A stretch of DNA of 64,000 nt from Asparagopsis taxiformis. Lineage: Eukaryota; Rhodophyta; Florideophyceae; Bonnemaisoniales; Bonnemaisoniaceae. The position numbers and the translations under genes are program-made. The notes below the pieces were generated by a model. The model had not been told where the DNA came from and did no database searches. It saw nothing but the letters and a program-made list of their open reading frames with translations. The DNA lies in contig JALQPE010001001.1 of assembly GCA_030407315.1 (NCBI GenBank), positions 20,942 through 84,941 on the forward strand, written 5' to 3'. Each line of letters starts with the position of its first letter. Position 1 is the stretch's first letter. Shown piece by piece: positions 19,941 to 31,330 of this stretch.

Positions 19941-22790
19941 TCATGCAGTCCTTGGCGGATATCCATCTTCTCTTGAAAAAATAGAGAAGGAACCACCATC
20001 CATAAACGAAGGACCTCCATGCGTAATTCCTCCATTCGAAGTGCCTTGCTCCACAGAACAAAATGAAGGGCTACAATTGTGGAGGAGACCAACTTTACGA
20101 ACCCCTGAAGTGAGAGGGAGAAACCAGGAGCCGGAATCGGTGTTCGGAGCAAACGTAGTGGGGGAGGACTTCTGCTTGATAACTGGAAGAACAGTAGCGT
20201 GTGGTGGAGACAGGTTTTCCTGGTGAGATTCGTCTATGCAAACGTTCCCAGGTGAAGCAATGTTTCCATCAATAGTCAGGTCAAATACAGTGGTAACAGC
20301 CCAAAAATAAGGCGAACAGGTCTTCTGTAGAATTCTAGAAGACGGGGAAGCTGAGTAGCAAGCTTGTACTACACAGCCAGAAGCTATTTCTTGTGGCTTT
20401 GAAAAGTCCCGAGACGCAGCAGAGGGCGAAGCTGCACAGGCAGGGTGGGCAGAACTGAGACGTGCTCCCTTGCAAGGTTTTCCACGAAGCATGACTGCAT
20501 CCGAATTCTGCCCACAGGAAAAATCCTGCTGTGGTAATGAAGAGGGAACTCCTGTCCACGAGTAATATGAATATGGAGAAGAGAAGAATGGTAAAGAAGA
20601 CCTATTCAAATGTTCGAGAAGGGGTTCTTGACAGAGGTCATGCAGCGTACTAGCCGGGAGGTTCTCCATGGATTTACAGTGCTCCCGTCCGAATAGAACA
20701 CGAAGGAGAAACCGTTTAGAACGTTGTCTCTCCACAGATGCTGGAGTAGAATTGGAGAAACTTTTCAAAGCAAGATGGAGGCTTCCTTTCCAATAGTTTC
20801 CGAGTGCCGCTAACATAGCATCCAACTGTCTGTCAGCACCTCCGGAATGCTCTAGACCTCGTTTCATTTGTTGATGTGTTGCTTCGAATGATAGCTCAGC
20901 TACCTGGCGAGCGTGTCCGAGCAGAGGAACAGTGTGTTCAAATGCCTCAATGAGACGGTGCAAGTTTGGCTTATTGTCAAGAATCTTCCTTGCCCGGAAT
21001 CCAGCAGTCTTGTTTTCCATCTCAATGTGGTCATTATCATTCGTTACTATACCTTCTGTCTGCATCTTCCGTTTCTTCGAGACCGCTGTGCTCCGCTGTC
21101 TGGTAGGAACAGTCTTGAGCAGGTCATCCACTAGAGTAGCATATTCTTTCGATAGCTGCTGCAGACGACGGAGACTGTTGTGCGCAGAATTCCCTGTAGC
21201 TCTCTGTACTGCCTCAGAACCGTCGATATTTTTTCGTGGTAGGAAGTATGTAGCTGCAGATATAGAGGACAGGAGACGAACAAGTTCTAGAGACAGATGG
21301 CGTTGCTCTTCAGAAGCCTGGAGTGACCTTGAACCGCTACCTTCGGATGACCTTGTAGTCTGCGATTGGAATTTCAGAGAAGACCTGAAGCAGTGTTCGG
21401 CGACGAGGAGAACTGCAAATCTGTCCGAGATTCCCATTGTATGAGTTTCACCTGCGTTGAAGTTATATATCCTGTTCTGATTTGCGAGACCCAATACACG
21501 GAGGGCATCCACCATGAACCTGTCGGCCAGCCTTCTCACACCATCATTAGGCAAGCTTGAAAAAGCATTGTCCAGAGCATCCTTTGCCAGTCCGTGGAGG
21601 AGATGGTCAATTCCAACAAACGTCGAACGGTATGGGTCCAGAATAGCAGGCACGACAGGGATTCGTAGACCATCGTTTCCGAGTGGTGTCCCGGTTGGAA
21701 CCAGCCCTTTGGACCTAGCTTCATGAAGTAGTCTTTCAATGAGATGCAATGGAGTGTCTGTGATATTTTGCACTGTTCTCAAACCCAGATACTTCAAGAT
21801 GTTTGCAGAACTTTCCGATGACTGAACAGCAGCTGTTCGCTCGGATGTGCGAAAGTGTGTATCAGAGCTCGAATGTAAACGGGTGTCGTAGCCAAACTGC
21901 GAGTTCTTCCCATATTTCCCCCCTCTTACAAAGAAACACAAATGGCATGGGCAGTCTGCGTTGTGCCCCATGACATCCAGCACATGAGAACAGGCAGGAT
22001 AATCCGATACGAAACCAATAAAGTCCAGGAAAATTAGACATTCATTGCCGTCTGGATCGACATCACGAAACCCCGACGTACATCCTTGAATAATGTCTCT
22101 AGAGATATGTCGAAGGATATGGTTTGTACTAACACCAGGACCTGTGACACCGATAACGCGCACAGCAGAACTGTTCCGGCGACAGTCCAGCGGAAGACCC
22201 ATTGGGAGCATATAGCATCCTCCAGCACTCCCTTTCTTACCAGAGGCTTCATTGAAGTCATCGCAGTATAAAAGAAATGGATAGACGTAGTATGTGGTAC
22301 CGCAGCTGAGAACCCCACGGAGATGTGTAGGATGAAAGGGGCTGGGGCTCGTGCCTGGTTTCAATAACTTGACATTATTGATTGCACGAGTTCCGCCGAC
22401 AACTTTGTAATGCCCTTCAGAGTTGACGAGAAAGAGCAGTTTTTGTGATGGGCCTGGCGGTCCGGGAGAGCTGACGACAAGCCCAATGAAGAACTGTATA
22501 CCACAATTTTGAGTAGGGTTGCACTCAGGACTGGGTGATAAAACTGTCAGGTGATCACCCGGCCGAGCATATTCCCGGAACGACTCTTTCTGAAGGATGA
22601 AGGCGGACCCATATGAATGCGGGGAGACCGAAAGCCTGCTATGAAATGTGGCACCAGAGTTAATCCACGAAGAAGATGTGAGAGCTTTGAACGACTCATG
22701 GCTGGAAGATAGTGATTCCTGTTGGAAAAGGGAACTGAGAGTAGGATCTAGAGGAGAGGCGTGCCGCCCTGATGTGACATGCAGCTCCAC
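19941..22790 (-). CDS. CACTA/Plavaka-like transposase, main ORF (949 codons)
   Basis: Long minus-strand frame without stops. It begins at a GTG inside an open frame, so it is probably continued by upstream sequence in other frames. Features seen: FLLYCDDFN, a GSAGGCYMLPMG region, LDFIGFVSDYPACSHVLD and then HNADCPCHLCFF (zinc-binding CxxC after an Asp-rich strand). Further on come DPYRSTFVGIDHLLHGLAKD and NKPNLHRLIEAF, and later SFEATHQQMKRGLE with a conserved Glu and His. This order matches transposases of the CACTA/EnSpm-Plavaka-KDZ group, which cut and paste via an RNase H fold. Related features occur in the transposase at 55551. Exact subfamily is uncertain. The C-terminal 200 residues are low-complexity. 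Confidence 0.65.
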   Translation of the reverse strand: MELHVTSGRHASPLDPTLSSLFQQESLSSSHESFKALTSSSWINSGATFHSRLSVSPHSYGSAFILQKESFREYARPGDHLTVLSPSPECNPTQNCGIQFFIGLVVSSPGPPGPSQKLLFLVNSEGHYKVVGGTRAINNVKLLKPGTSPSPFHPTHLRGVLSCGTTYYVYPFLLYCDDFNEASGKKGSAGGCYMLPMGLPLDCRRNSSAVRVIGVTGPGVSTNHILRHISRDIIQGCTSGFRDVDPDGNECLIFLDFIGFVSDYPACSHVLDVMGHNADCPCHLCFFVRGGKYGKNSQFGYDTRLHSSSDTHFRTSERTAAVQSSESSANILKYLGLRTVQNITDTPLHLIERLLHEARSKGLVPTGTPLGNDGLRIPVVPAILDPYRSTFVGIDHLLHGLAKDALDNAFSSLPNDGVRRLADRFMVDALRVLGLANQNRIYNFNAGETHTMGISDRFAVLLVAEHCFRSSLKFQSQTTRSSEGSGSRSLQASEEQRHLSLELVRLLSSISAATYFLPRKNIDGSEAVQRATGNSAHNSLRRLQQLSKEYATLVDDLLKTVPTRQRSTAVSKKRKMQTEGIVTNDNDHIEMENKTAGFRARKILDNKPNLHRLIEAFEHTVPLLGHARQVAELSFEATHQQMKRGLEHSGGADRQLDAMLAALGNYWKGSLHLALKSFSNSTPASVERQRSKRFLLRVLFGREHCKSMENLPASTLHDLCQEPLLEHLNRSSLPFFSSPYSYYSWTGVPSSLPQQDFSCGQNSDAVMLRGKPCKGARLSSAHPACAASPSAASRDFSKPQEIASGCVVQACYSASPSSRILQKTCSPYFWAVTTVFDLTIDGNIASPGNVCIDESHQENLSPPHATVLPVIKQKSSPTTFAPNTDSGSWFLPLTSGVRKVGLLHNCSPSFCSVEQGTSNGGITHGGPSFMDGGSFSIFSREDGYPPRTA

Positions 22791-22921
22791 AATACTACCA
22801 CCGAAAGCAGGAACGGAAAGCCGTCCTTATCCTCCTCTGCTCTCAGAGTATAGTTTTGTCCTTTCAGAGAGTACTCTCTGAATTTTCCTAGCTTGGACTG
22901 TACACACGTTACCATGTAAAC

Positions 22922-23984
22922 TTAGTATGTCATCCGAGTCGGAAGCATCCAATTGTGTGTTATCACGCCACGCAAGGTCGAATATTGTGGCGTAGTAATG
23001 TCTGCTCGTGCATATTCGCTTGGTGGAACGATAAGTACAGGTGCTGATTGGCTGTTTGTTGCTCGTTCGACCTTGCTTCTTCGTAGAATTGCGGAGGAAG
23101 CAACACGAGCTGCACTACGCTCTGCGTTTACAGGAAAATAACGGTTTCCGAACGTAACCATGCGTTGAAGAACAGCCACGGTCTTACCTTCGCATAATTG
23201 TCGAATAATGGGGTAGACTTGCTGAACGTGTTTGTTCGTGGAACCTTGTCTAGCGAAATCGAACAAAACACGATCTTCCTGAAGCTAGCTGCAGTGCATT
23301 TTGTCGACCCTGTCAGTTTGCGACAGCGTACAACGTAGTCCATTGTGTCATGTAATTGCGAGCTTTGTCTGGATTGGACGTGTTCATGATAAAGGGAGAA
23401 GAGATTAGGAGCTTCGCTTCTGCCTCCTCCTGTAGAAACAGGTCGTTGTCATCCGAATCGGAGTCGTTTGTTGCGGTGACGTTCTCATGATGGTCGGAAG
23501 CAGCGGGATGGCACAGTTTAGGAACTGTCGCAGCAGAAGTGACGGGGTCTCTGCCGGAGGATAGTACAATATCATCGTCGCTAGGAGTAATACAAGCTTT
23601 TTGAACTTCTGGAACAATTGTTCCAGAAGTATACTTGAGTATATTGTTCTGCTGCCCACTATTGGCGTACGTCAAAGGGAGGGTGGTATCCACAGAATTG
23701 CTCCCAGGTCTGAAGATATCCTGTGAAGACGAGGAAGGGAGGACTGGATCTGGATCTGGGGTCTGGGAATTGGTAGCTATGGGAGCATGGGGAGGGTTCG
23801 AAGTGCTACCATACTCTGTTGCCGGGCGAGGATGATGGGTTTCTGGTGTATTGCAGTCCATTTCCTGAACGGCAAAAGGATTTGAGACTGTTCTGGATGT
23901 CGAGCGTCTAGTCCGATTGCGGACAGGGGCTACATAGTTGAAACGGAGCCTCGGGCCATTCCTAGACTTTCTCGGTCTAGCCAT
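22922..23984 (-). pseudogene. N-terminal part of the CACTA/Plavaka-like transposase in shifted frames
   Basis: Upstream of the main transposase ORF, three minus-strand frames each look coding. The first starts at ATG 23984 (MARPRKSRNGPR, a basic nuclear-signal-like start), runs through a Ser/Pro/Asp-rich segment and ends at 23313. A second (23343-23128) and third (23266-22922) follow, with LCEGKTVAVLQRMVTFGNR. Introns or frameshifts must join them to the ORF ending at 19941. No domain recognised in this part. Confidence 0.45.
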
Positions 23985-24287
23985 ATCTCGATAACCTGGA
24001 TTGAGGTAGCACCTAGGTGCAAACAGCTGTTTGGAAGGGAGGGAAACGCTGTACGCCTCTATATTATGAGGATACAAATCTCTATAGTCTATCAATCTGT
24101 AGAAGAACGAAATTGGAAGGGGAGATCTCAAAGCTGACCGTTACAGTCGTTGCAGAGAACATGTTCTCTATTTCCATGGAAGCCAGGAAATAGTGCAAAG
24201 TACTGATGAGTATACATGAAGACTGAAAACTTCAAAGAATGACATAGTTTTTACCAGAATCGTAATTCATCCTATAGTGTTGACTTA

Positions 24288-24351
24288 GCAAGAAACACTG
24301 TCAAGTAGTGAAGGAGATGCCTCTCCTTCACTACTCGACAGTGTTTCTTGC
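24288..24351. repeat. 64-bp palindrome with 30-bp arms
   Basis: GCAAGAAACACTGTCAAGTA and its continuation pair with the right half around TGCC, with one mismatch in each arm region. Lies between the transposase start and the nested palindrome array. Confidence 0.9.
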
Positions 24352-24430
24352 AGCTTCGCAACTGCAGACAGAGCACTCAGTGCATACACTATACTCCATG
24401 GAGTGGCACGGAGAAGTTCCAGACTAGTCT

Positions 24431-24472
24431 AAAATTTGGTAATTTTTTGGGCTCAAAAATTACCAAATTTTA
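24431..24472. repeat. Nested-palindrome family, short form P1
   Basis: Arms AAAATTTGGTAATTTTT are perfect over 17 bp with a TGGGCTCA loop. Same sequence as at 25301 and 33239. Confidence 0.95.
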
Positions 24473-24740
24473 TGCCCCACTCGTAGTGACCGTATGGCTC
24501 GTACACCGCCCTGCTTTGTGCTCCCGTCCATATTCCATGAAACACTCACCACCATCGGTCAGCACCACGTGGGCAGCACTTTCTATAGTTCCTTTCAAAT
24601 ACGTTTCTGGACTGCTGGTGCATAACAGTCTCAATGTACTACGACGAACACCGTCGGAATATTCAGAAACATACATCATTAAAGCATCGAATGCGACGAC
24701 TAGACGAAATGTGGAGCAGGAGCGGTTGTCCAAATCTGGT

Positions 24741-25343
24741 GCAGACGGTCGCCAGACTAGTCCAAAATTTGGTAATTTTTTGGGCTCAAAAATTACTGCA
24801 GTAAAAACTGATCTAGTGAAGTGCACTTTGCTAGATCATTTTTACTGCAGTAATTATTGAGCCCAAAAATTACCAAATTTTATGCCCCACTCGTAGTGAC
24901 CGTATGGCTCGTACTCCGTCCTACTTTGTACCAGCGACCATATGCCATGGAACACTCACCACCACGAGTAAGCACCACGTGGGCAGCACCTTCTATAGTT
25001 CGGTGCAATTATGTTTATCGACTATTGGTGCACAACTGTCTCGATGCATCACGATGACTAGATGTTCAAGATTGTATGAGGAGAGAAGTGGACGGACATA
25101 GATGCACGCCATGGTAATACAGGTTCGGTTTTGAACAGAGCTGCAATGCGCCGTCAATGTTCGTCAACGACCATCCAGCGAAGAAGCGTAGCACTTGGAA
25201 TGTTTAGAAACATCAGTAAAGCATGGAATGCATGAACTTGACGTAGCCTGGGGCAGGAGCGGTTGTCCAAATCTGGAACAGGTGGGCGCCGGATGGGTCT
25301 AAAATTTGGTAATTTTTTGGGCTCAAAAATTACCAAATTTCAC
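24741..25343 (+). repeat. 600-bp inverted repeat, left arm (contains palindromes P2 and P3)
   Basis: Nearly identical in reverse complement to 33239-33840. It contains the long palindrome P2 (24764-24881), about 420 bp of non-coding DNA and the short palindrome P3 (25301-25340). The segment 24472-24763 just outside is a diverged tandem copy of 24881-25301: both begin with TATGCCCCACTCGTAGTGAC and end near GTTGTCCAAATCTGG. So the arm consists of repeated palindrome-bounded units, as in fold-back transposons. It flanks the ParB/oxygenase genes. Confidence 0.9.
24764..24881. repeat. Nested palindrome, long form P2
   Basis: Outer arms AAAATTTGGTAATTTTTTGG continue into GCTCAAAAATTACTGCAGTA and AAAACTGATCTAG, then mirror back. 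The inner part is the TTACTGCAGTAAAAA palindrome. Each outer arm is itself a hairpin sequence. Confidence 0.95.
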
Positions 25344-25796
25344 GCCCCTTCTTGTACTCTCTTCACGACTGTTCATTGGGTACTGATTGATTTGAACGCA
25401 ACCGGTGAGTCTTTTGGCGCGTGGGCGCGAATTTATTCGCACCCCTTCAGTTAACCTTCCAAACGTTACGTCTACACGATTTCCTGTCACTCTCCTCTGC
25501 TACTCATCTACTACTCCTTGTAGTACTCCAGCACCTGAAAGGCAATTCAGATCGTGCATCTCCCTGCTTCAGCCCAACTCCCCCTGCTTTCAAAGCTTCG
25601 CTCTTCGCATCTCTCTCTGCTTCTCCCGCTTTGCATCCATCTGTCTCCCCACAGTGACAGTGTCCCATCCCTCTCTCTCTCTTCAATCCTTGCTCTCCCG
25701 TGCCCTCTCTTTCTCTTCACTCCCTGCCCTTTTCGTGCCCACTTCACCTCTATACACCGTTCAGAGTTCAAGAGCTTGTTTATCCCACCCACAAAC

Positions 25797-26741
25797 ATGT
25801 CTCATCGTCAACGCTCTCGTCTCGCAGCTGCATCTTCCCGCGCTCCAGCTCGGGAGCTGACAGTCCCCGCGATGCCCCGGGCTGGTAGCACGCTTGCGAA
25901 CTACGAGTTCCGGCAGATGACACTTCCGATTGCGGACATTCATGTCATGGAAGAAACATCGCGCGAGGTTGATGAGTCGCATGTAGATGTGTTGTTTCAG
26001 AAGATGGTTCTTGAAGGCTTTCAGACCTCTTCCGTGGGCTCCGTGACTGTCGTTGGTCTAGCCCACGAGTCCGACGAAACACGCTTCTACATCGCGGATG
26101 GTCTCCATCGTCGTGGCGCTCTTGTCCGAGCCAAAGCGGAAAGAGTTGAACGTCTGGCTTCTATTGTGGACAGCGTTCCTGTTCAGGAAGCGTTCAGGCC
26201 AGATGGACAAGCCATGACGATGGAAGACGTGCTCTACCTGAGTCAGCGGCTGAACGAACTGGTGCACACGGTTTTACCGACCACCATCCGCGACCGTATT
26301 CATGCTATCATCAGCATATACAACTGCAACTTGAAGTACGCAAAGGAAGGGGAAAGGAAACTCTCCAGTATGACAGCTTCGCAGCTGTGCAACTGGTTCT
26401 TCCAGCGTCACTTCAGTGGCATACTCAGGAAGAGTACAGTGACGTCTATCGTCAATGTGGCTCTGAACATGAGACGTTCACCACGAACGTACGAGGCGTA
26501 CAAGATGGCCTCTGGTAGGAATGAAAATGAGGTTGGAATCAGCCTTCTAGTGCTGAAGGACACCGCGTTCACAAAGGCTGAGGACCGTGCCAGTGAGCTG
26601 ATGGTTAGGTGCATTCACTACCGCTCTGTGAAATTGCTCCAGTCCTTTGGTCGCATCCCAGGTCTCCAGCTCAGGGTGTATCTCAATTACATCAGAGATT
26701 TCTACCTGGTAATCCGTGAAGTCGCACCAAGGTTGGGATGA
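25797..26741 (+). CDS. ParB/Srx-fold-like protein (314 aa)
   Basis: ATG at 25797 (MSHRQRSRLAAASSRAPARE) follows a C/T-rich leader. The upstream in-frame codons are unlikely to be translated. Residues about 42-115 resemble the ParB N-terminal domain: LPIADIHVM, a helix around VDVLFQKMVLEGFQ, and the signature IADGLHRRGALVRA (D101-G-L-H-R-R), equivalent to the DG-x-HR-x-xA box of ParB nucleases/CTPases. The remainder is helical and unrecognised. In bacteria and phages ParB-like domains bind or nick DNA and often accompany DNA methyltransferases; a eukaryotic transposon copy is unusual. The stop overlaps the next start codon as ATGA. Role here is inferred: DNA recognition or nicking for the element. 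Confidence 0.68.
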   Translation: MSHRQRSRLAAASSRAPARELTVPAMPRAGSTLANYEFRQMTLPIADIHVMEETSREVDESHVDVLFQKMVLEGFQTSSVGSVTVVGLAHESDETRFYIADGLHRRGALVRAKAERVERLASIVDSVPVQEAFRPDGQAMTMEDVLYLSQRLNELVHTVLPTTIRDRIHAIISIYNCNLKYAKEGERKLSSMTASQLCNWFFQRHFSGILRKSTVTSIVNVALNMRRSPRTYEAYKMASGRNENEVGISLLVLKDTAFTKAEDRASELMVRCIHYRSVKLLQSFGRIPGLQLRVYLNYIRDFYLVIREVAPRLG

Positions 26742-29700
26742 CTACGGACGAGCTGGCAGACCTGGAGGACCTCGAACCGGATGGAACGGACATGATCCCG
26801 ACCTGGAAATCCGTGTTCAAGCGCATGGTTCAATATGAAGAAGAACCTGTGCCAAAACAGGAGAAGAACCACGAGCGTCGCCGAGAAGATTTCCGAACCG
26901 TCATCCTGCAACGTTTCAACATTGCACCGGATCGTGAGACTCCGCCCCCTCCTCCCGGAGCATCTGGCGATGCAGTGCTTGCCACTGCGGCCAGTCAAGG
27001 CGCAAAAGATGTGGGGAAGGAGAGCGAGAAAGCGGCAGAGAGCGTTCCTGCTCCTGCCCTTGTGGCATCAGCCACTCCTCCGAAGTCACCATCACAGGTG
27101 ACTCGGCAGGCTCGCTCTCCGACCCAATTCGGGGAGAATATCATGGAACCTCTCCCCGTTCCCCTTCCCTCACAACCCCTTCCTGAGGACGAAATCAATC
27201 CGATGGACATTTCTCCTCCTGACTCCCAAGCCAAGCCGGACTCAACAGCCCGCGCCCCTTCCCCCTCACAACCCGACTCACCCCCCCCCCGCCATGGCCG
27301 TCTCCCCACCCACGTCTGCTCCTGTTCCCGACTCTGCTATCGCCACGGAACAGCAGAACCCCGAAACCTCGGTTGAAGCTTCTCAACCGCAGGGGGGTGG
27401 TGGGGGACAGTAGTTTCACGCTCTGTGCGCATTCCGCCCGATGAAACTACGCCACGCCCCTTTCCCTGCTCGCTTGGATCACACTGTCGCTTCCCCGGCT
27501 ATGCCGCTGGGCACAAATGCACAGCGTGCAACATTAAGCCAGTACACAACCTGTGCGACTATCCTCGAGTATATCACCTCATCCCCATCAAGTACCTCAA
27601 CAACGGTGAGCGAGACATGGTGTTCGTCTGCTCCCGTGAGTGCTACGATGGCCGTCAACCGGATGACCCCCCTTCTTGGACCCCTCCTGCAGGAGTCACG
27701 TTACAAGAAGCGTGGGAAGGTGATGCGTACAATCCTTTCGAAAAGGACGCGTCCTCTACCGAGTCTGCTGAAGAAAAGGATAAGCAGACCGGTGAGGCTC
27801 CGCGGAGTACGATGGGAGGGAAGGCGCCCATATCCCGGGAACCAGCCAAGAAAACTGCCTCTGGAACACCGCGGCGGGGAGAAAAGAGGAGGAGAGAGCC
27901 GACCACTCCTCCTCCGACTCGGATGACTCGGTCCAAGACCAGAAGTGCCGCTATCGCAGAGCAACTCATCGCTCTCGGTAGCCCGTCTTCTCAGGGGGAG
28001 ACCCCTGTCTCCCTTCCGCTTCCTGCACAGCCACCCTCATCTGGCGAAAAGGAGCGTGAAGGTGAGATAGAAGACGGCGAAACCCCTACAAAGACGAAGG
28101 TGACTTCCAAGGGGTTTCGGGTACACAGGTATGAGGACGAGCAGCCACCGCCACCTTCCTTTCTCACGGAGCAGACCACGCTTGCCCAAGCTGCTACGTT
28201 CGTGCGTTCAATTTCGGGTCTGCTCCATCCTGAACACCGCTCTGGGTTCATCATGACGAGTGGGGAGGTGGAGGAGATCAGGGAGGATATCAACTCCGCG
28301 GCTGGTGGTACATCCGAGGAGAGGATTGTTTATTGGGAGCGGGCAAGGGCTAGTATTGATTTCGATGGATACATCGTCCTCGAAGACATACTAGGAGCCT
28401 CCGATGTACGGTCTGCAATCCACGAACTGCTCTCTGGGTTTGCCCAAAAGTTCGATGACAATGTGGAAGGGGCGTGGGGCACGATTCTGAACTCCGGTTC
28501 AGCTGCCGAGGATGCCCGGGGTGGCGCGTCTCGCCAGCGGTACATGACCCCCCGCTCGGCTGTCATTGAAGACCTCGACGGGGAGGAATCCATGTCGCTG
28601 GCTCATGACAAGGTTTCCGTGGATGTCATCCTCGCAATTATAGCGGAAATGTTGCACTTGGAGGATTCCGTTTCATCTTTGAACGGATTCAATAAAGGTC
28701 CAAGCTGTGCTTTGGGAGGACAGGACTTCGGATGCTCCTGACGGGTTCCAACTGTACTCGTCAGATCCCGCATCTCGATTTCACGTACCCAGGACCGCCA
28801 CGCGAGGAACCGAACCGCTATTGTGGGACCCCTGCACCAGACCCAGACTATTCTTTCATAGCTACTGGTGCAGTTGGGTCCCCAATTCTGGTACGACCGC
28901 GGAGTCATGCCTTCCTCAACGCTCCTCGTGATGCCTTCCTGGCCGTCTGGCCCCATCTCCATCCAAAATTGGTTTGGATTCCACCCTTCTCTGTTCTCGT
29001 GACTCGTGGTGACGTAGAACACGCTGGTGCGGGATGGCAGGATTACGACTTCGTGAAGGACAAAATTTCTAAGACTGCAGTCTCTCCATGGAGTACAATA
29101 CGGTCATCACATTCGAGTCCATAGCATGGCTGTACGTGATTCTTCCGAGCTAGTCAATGATCTCGTCTACGCACCGGTGCAGAGTGACGAACCCAACGTC
29201 TGTGTTTTCGGAAGTGGACGCGGACGTCCAGTCTCTCTAGTACGGGTCCTAGTCGGCCCCGAGATTTACTAGAACAAATGAACGTCCGCGTCCAAAAAAA
29301 GTAAAAATTTTTTGGATGCGGACGTCCACTTTCTCTAGTACGTTCGGCGGAATACTAGGGCCCGACATCCACTTTCTCTAGTACATACAGCTGAATCCTA
29401 GGACCCGACATCCAGTATACAATATATCAGCGAAAACCGGGAGGGAAGAAATTACAGCGGATGGTAAATCCAGGGCCCATATCGGACCGTATTTTATTCT
29501 CTCATTTACGAAACTGCTGGTATACAATACGTCTCTCTAGAATAGGAAAAAATACCTGGTTAGAATAGGAAATACGTATCCAGCCAGAATACAAAATACC
29601 TGTCAGCATATCGTCGATCACCCATCTCCCTCACTATCCCGTTCTCCCTACCATCCGAACGCCATGCACCACCATTCGCACATACTTCAAGAACCCTCAC

Positions 29701-30075
29701 GACCTTGATTACAAAAAATCCGCTCCTTCCCAATTCCATCCCCGCTTTCCTCGACACCACCCCAGCCCATTAAATCATCAAAACATCAAACACGAACATG
29801 GTCAGCAAAATCTTACACCACTTGAAACCCACTCTCACTTCTATCGTATGCCCCAAAATATACACATACCAGAAACACCTCACAGCTTCATTCCCCATCT
29901 TCCTAGATCCCTTCTTCACTCTCCTTCAGTCCTGCCGTTCCTGCTTCACCACTCCTGCATCACATACAAAACATCAACCCCAACAGTCAGATCCAAAAGC
30001 GACGCTTACCACGACAGATATCCTAGAAACTCCCTTACTTACCTCTCATCCATCCTACACACAATACAAACCATG

Positions 30076-31330
30076 ATCCAAAAACCTTGCAATGAATAAT
30101 CAAAGTCAGCAGTCCATATCTTCGCAAAACAAGTCTTGGTGCTCAATGAAACTTACCTTCCGTCATCACCATTCCTGCATCACCTACACAAAATCGAAAT
30201 CAACAACAACAGTCGGACTCAAAACCCACATGTCCCTCTCAGCATACTCTCAAAACTTCCGCACTTTCCTTCGCTGGACACAATACACACCATGACTGGA
30301 TAAGCTTCCAATGAATAAATATCGCATCAACTGCAATAGTCAGATTCGAAACAAACACTTCCCTCGATGCATACCCTCAGAACTCACTTACCCTCGTTTC
30401 ATTCTACACACAATACAGACCAAAAGTCGAAAATCTCACAACCAACAAATGAGGTCAACATTCCACATCTTCGCAAAACCGGACTGGGCGCTCAATACAA
30501 CTTACCTTCCGTCATCACCATTCCTGCATCACCTACAAAAATCGAAATCAACAACAACAACAGTCGGACTGAAAACCCATGCTTCCCTCGCTGCATACCC
30601 TCAGAACTCACTTACCCTCGTTTTATCCTGCACACAATAGAAACCATAAGTCAAAAATTGTACAAAAAAATGTAGTCAGCATTCCATACCTTCGCGCAAC
30701 TTAACTAGGTGCTCAATGTAACTTACCTTCCGTCATCACCATTCCAGAATCACCTACACAAAATCAACATCAACCACAGCAGTCAGACTCAAAACCCACA
30801 TTCCACTCACTGCACCCCTTAAATGCTCGCCTACCTCCCTTCCACCCTTCAGCAAATATGCACCATGACTCACTAAGCTCCCAATAAATAAATATTGCAT
30901 AAAAGACGACAGTCAAGTTCAAAACAAACACTTCCCTCGATTCATACCCTCGGAACGCACTTAACCTCTTCATCTCGTTGCATCATGCACACAATACAAC
31001 CAATAAGTCACAAATCGTGCAACGAACAAATGTAGTTAGCATTCCATTTCATCGCGAAACCCGTCTTTAACCTCAATGAAACTTACCTTACTTCATCACT
31101 ATTCCTGCACCACCTATACAACATCAAAATGAACCAGAACAGTCAGACTAAAAACCAATGCATCCCTTATTGCACACCCGCGAGACTCACTTACTTACCT
31201 GCCTCCCATCGTTCACAACATGCAAACAATGACTCACGAAGCTTCTAATGAATCAATATCGCATCAACGACAGCAGTACGACTCAAAACACACGCTTTCC
31301 TCGCTGCATACTCTCCAAACTGCCATACTC
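30076..31330. repeat. Imperfect tandem repeats of about 230-350 bp inside the Plavaka-like element
   Basis: Recurring words are CTTACCTTCCGTCATCACC, CAGTCAGACTCAAAACC and a TTCCCTCGCTGCATACCCTC block. They start near 30.15, 30.50, 30.73 and 31.08 kb. The same array occurs at 54.07-54.90 kb in the other copy. Probably transposase-binding subterminal repeats. Short ORFs across it are repeat artefacts. Confidence 0.8.

Noticed and set aside
24470..24826. Minus-strand ORF of 118 codons and similar ones at 25154 and 33244
   Set aside because: They lie entirely in the palindrome-bounded inverted-repeat units. Apparent conservation reflects repeat copies.
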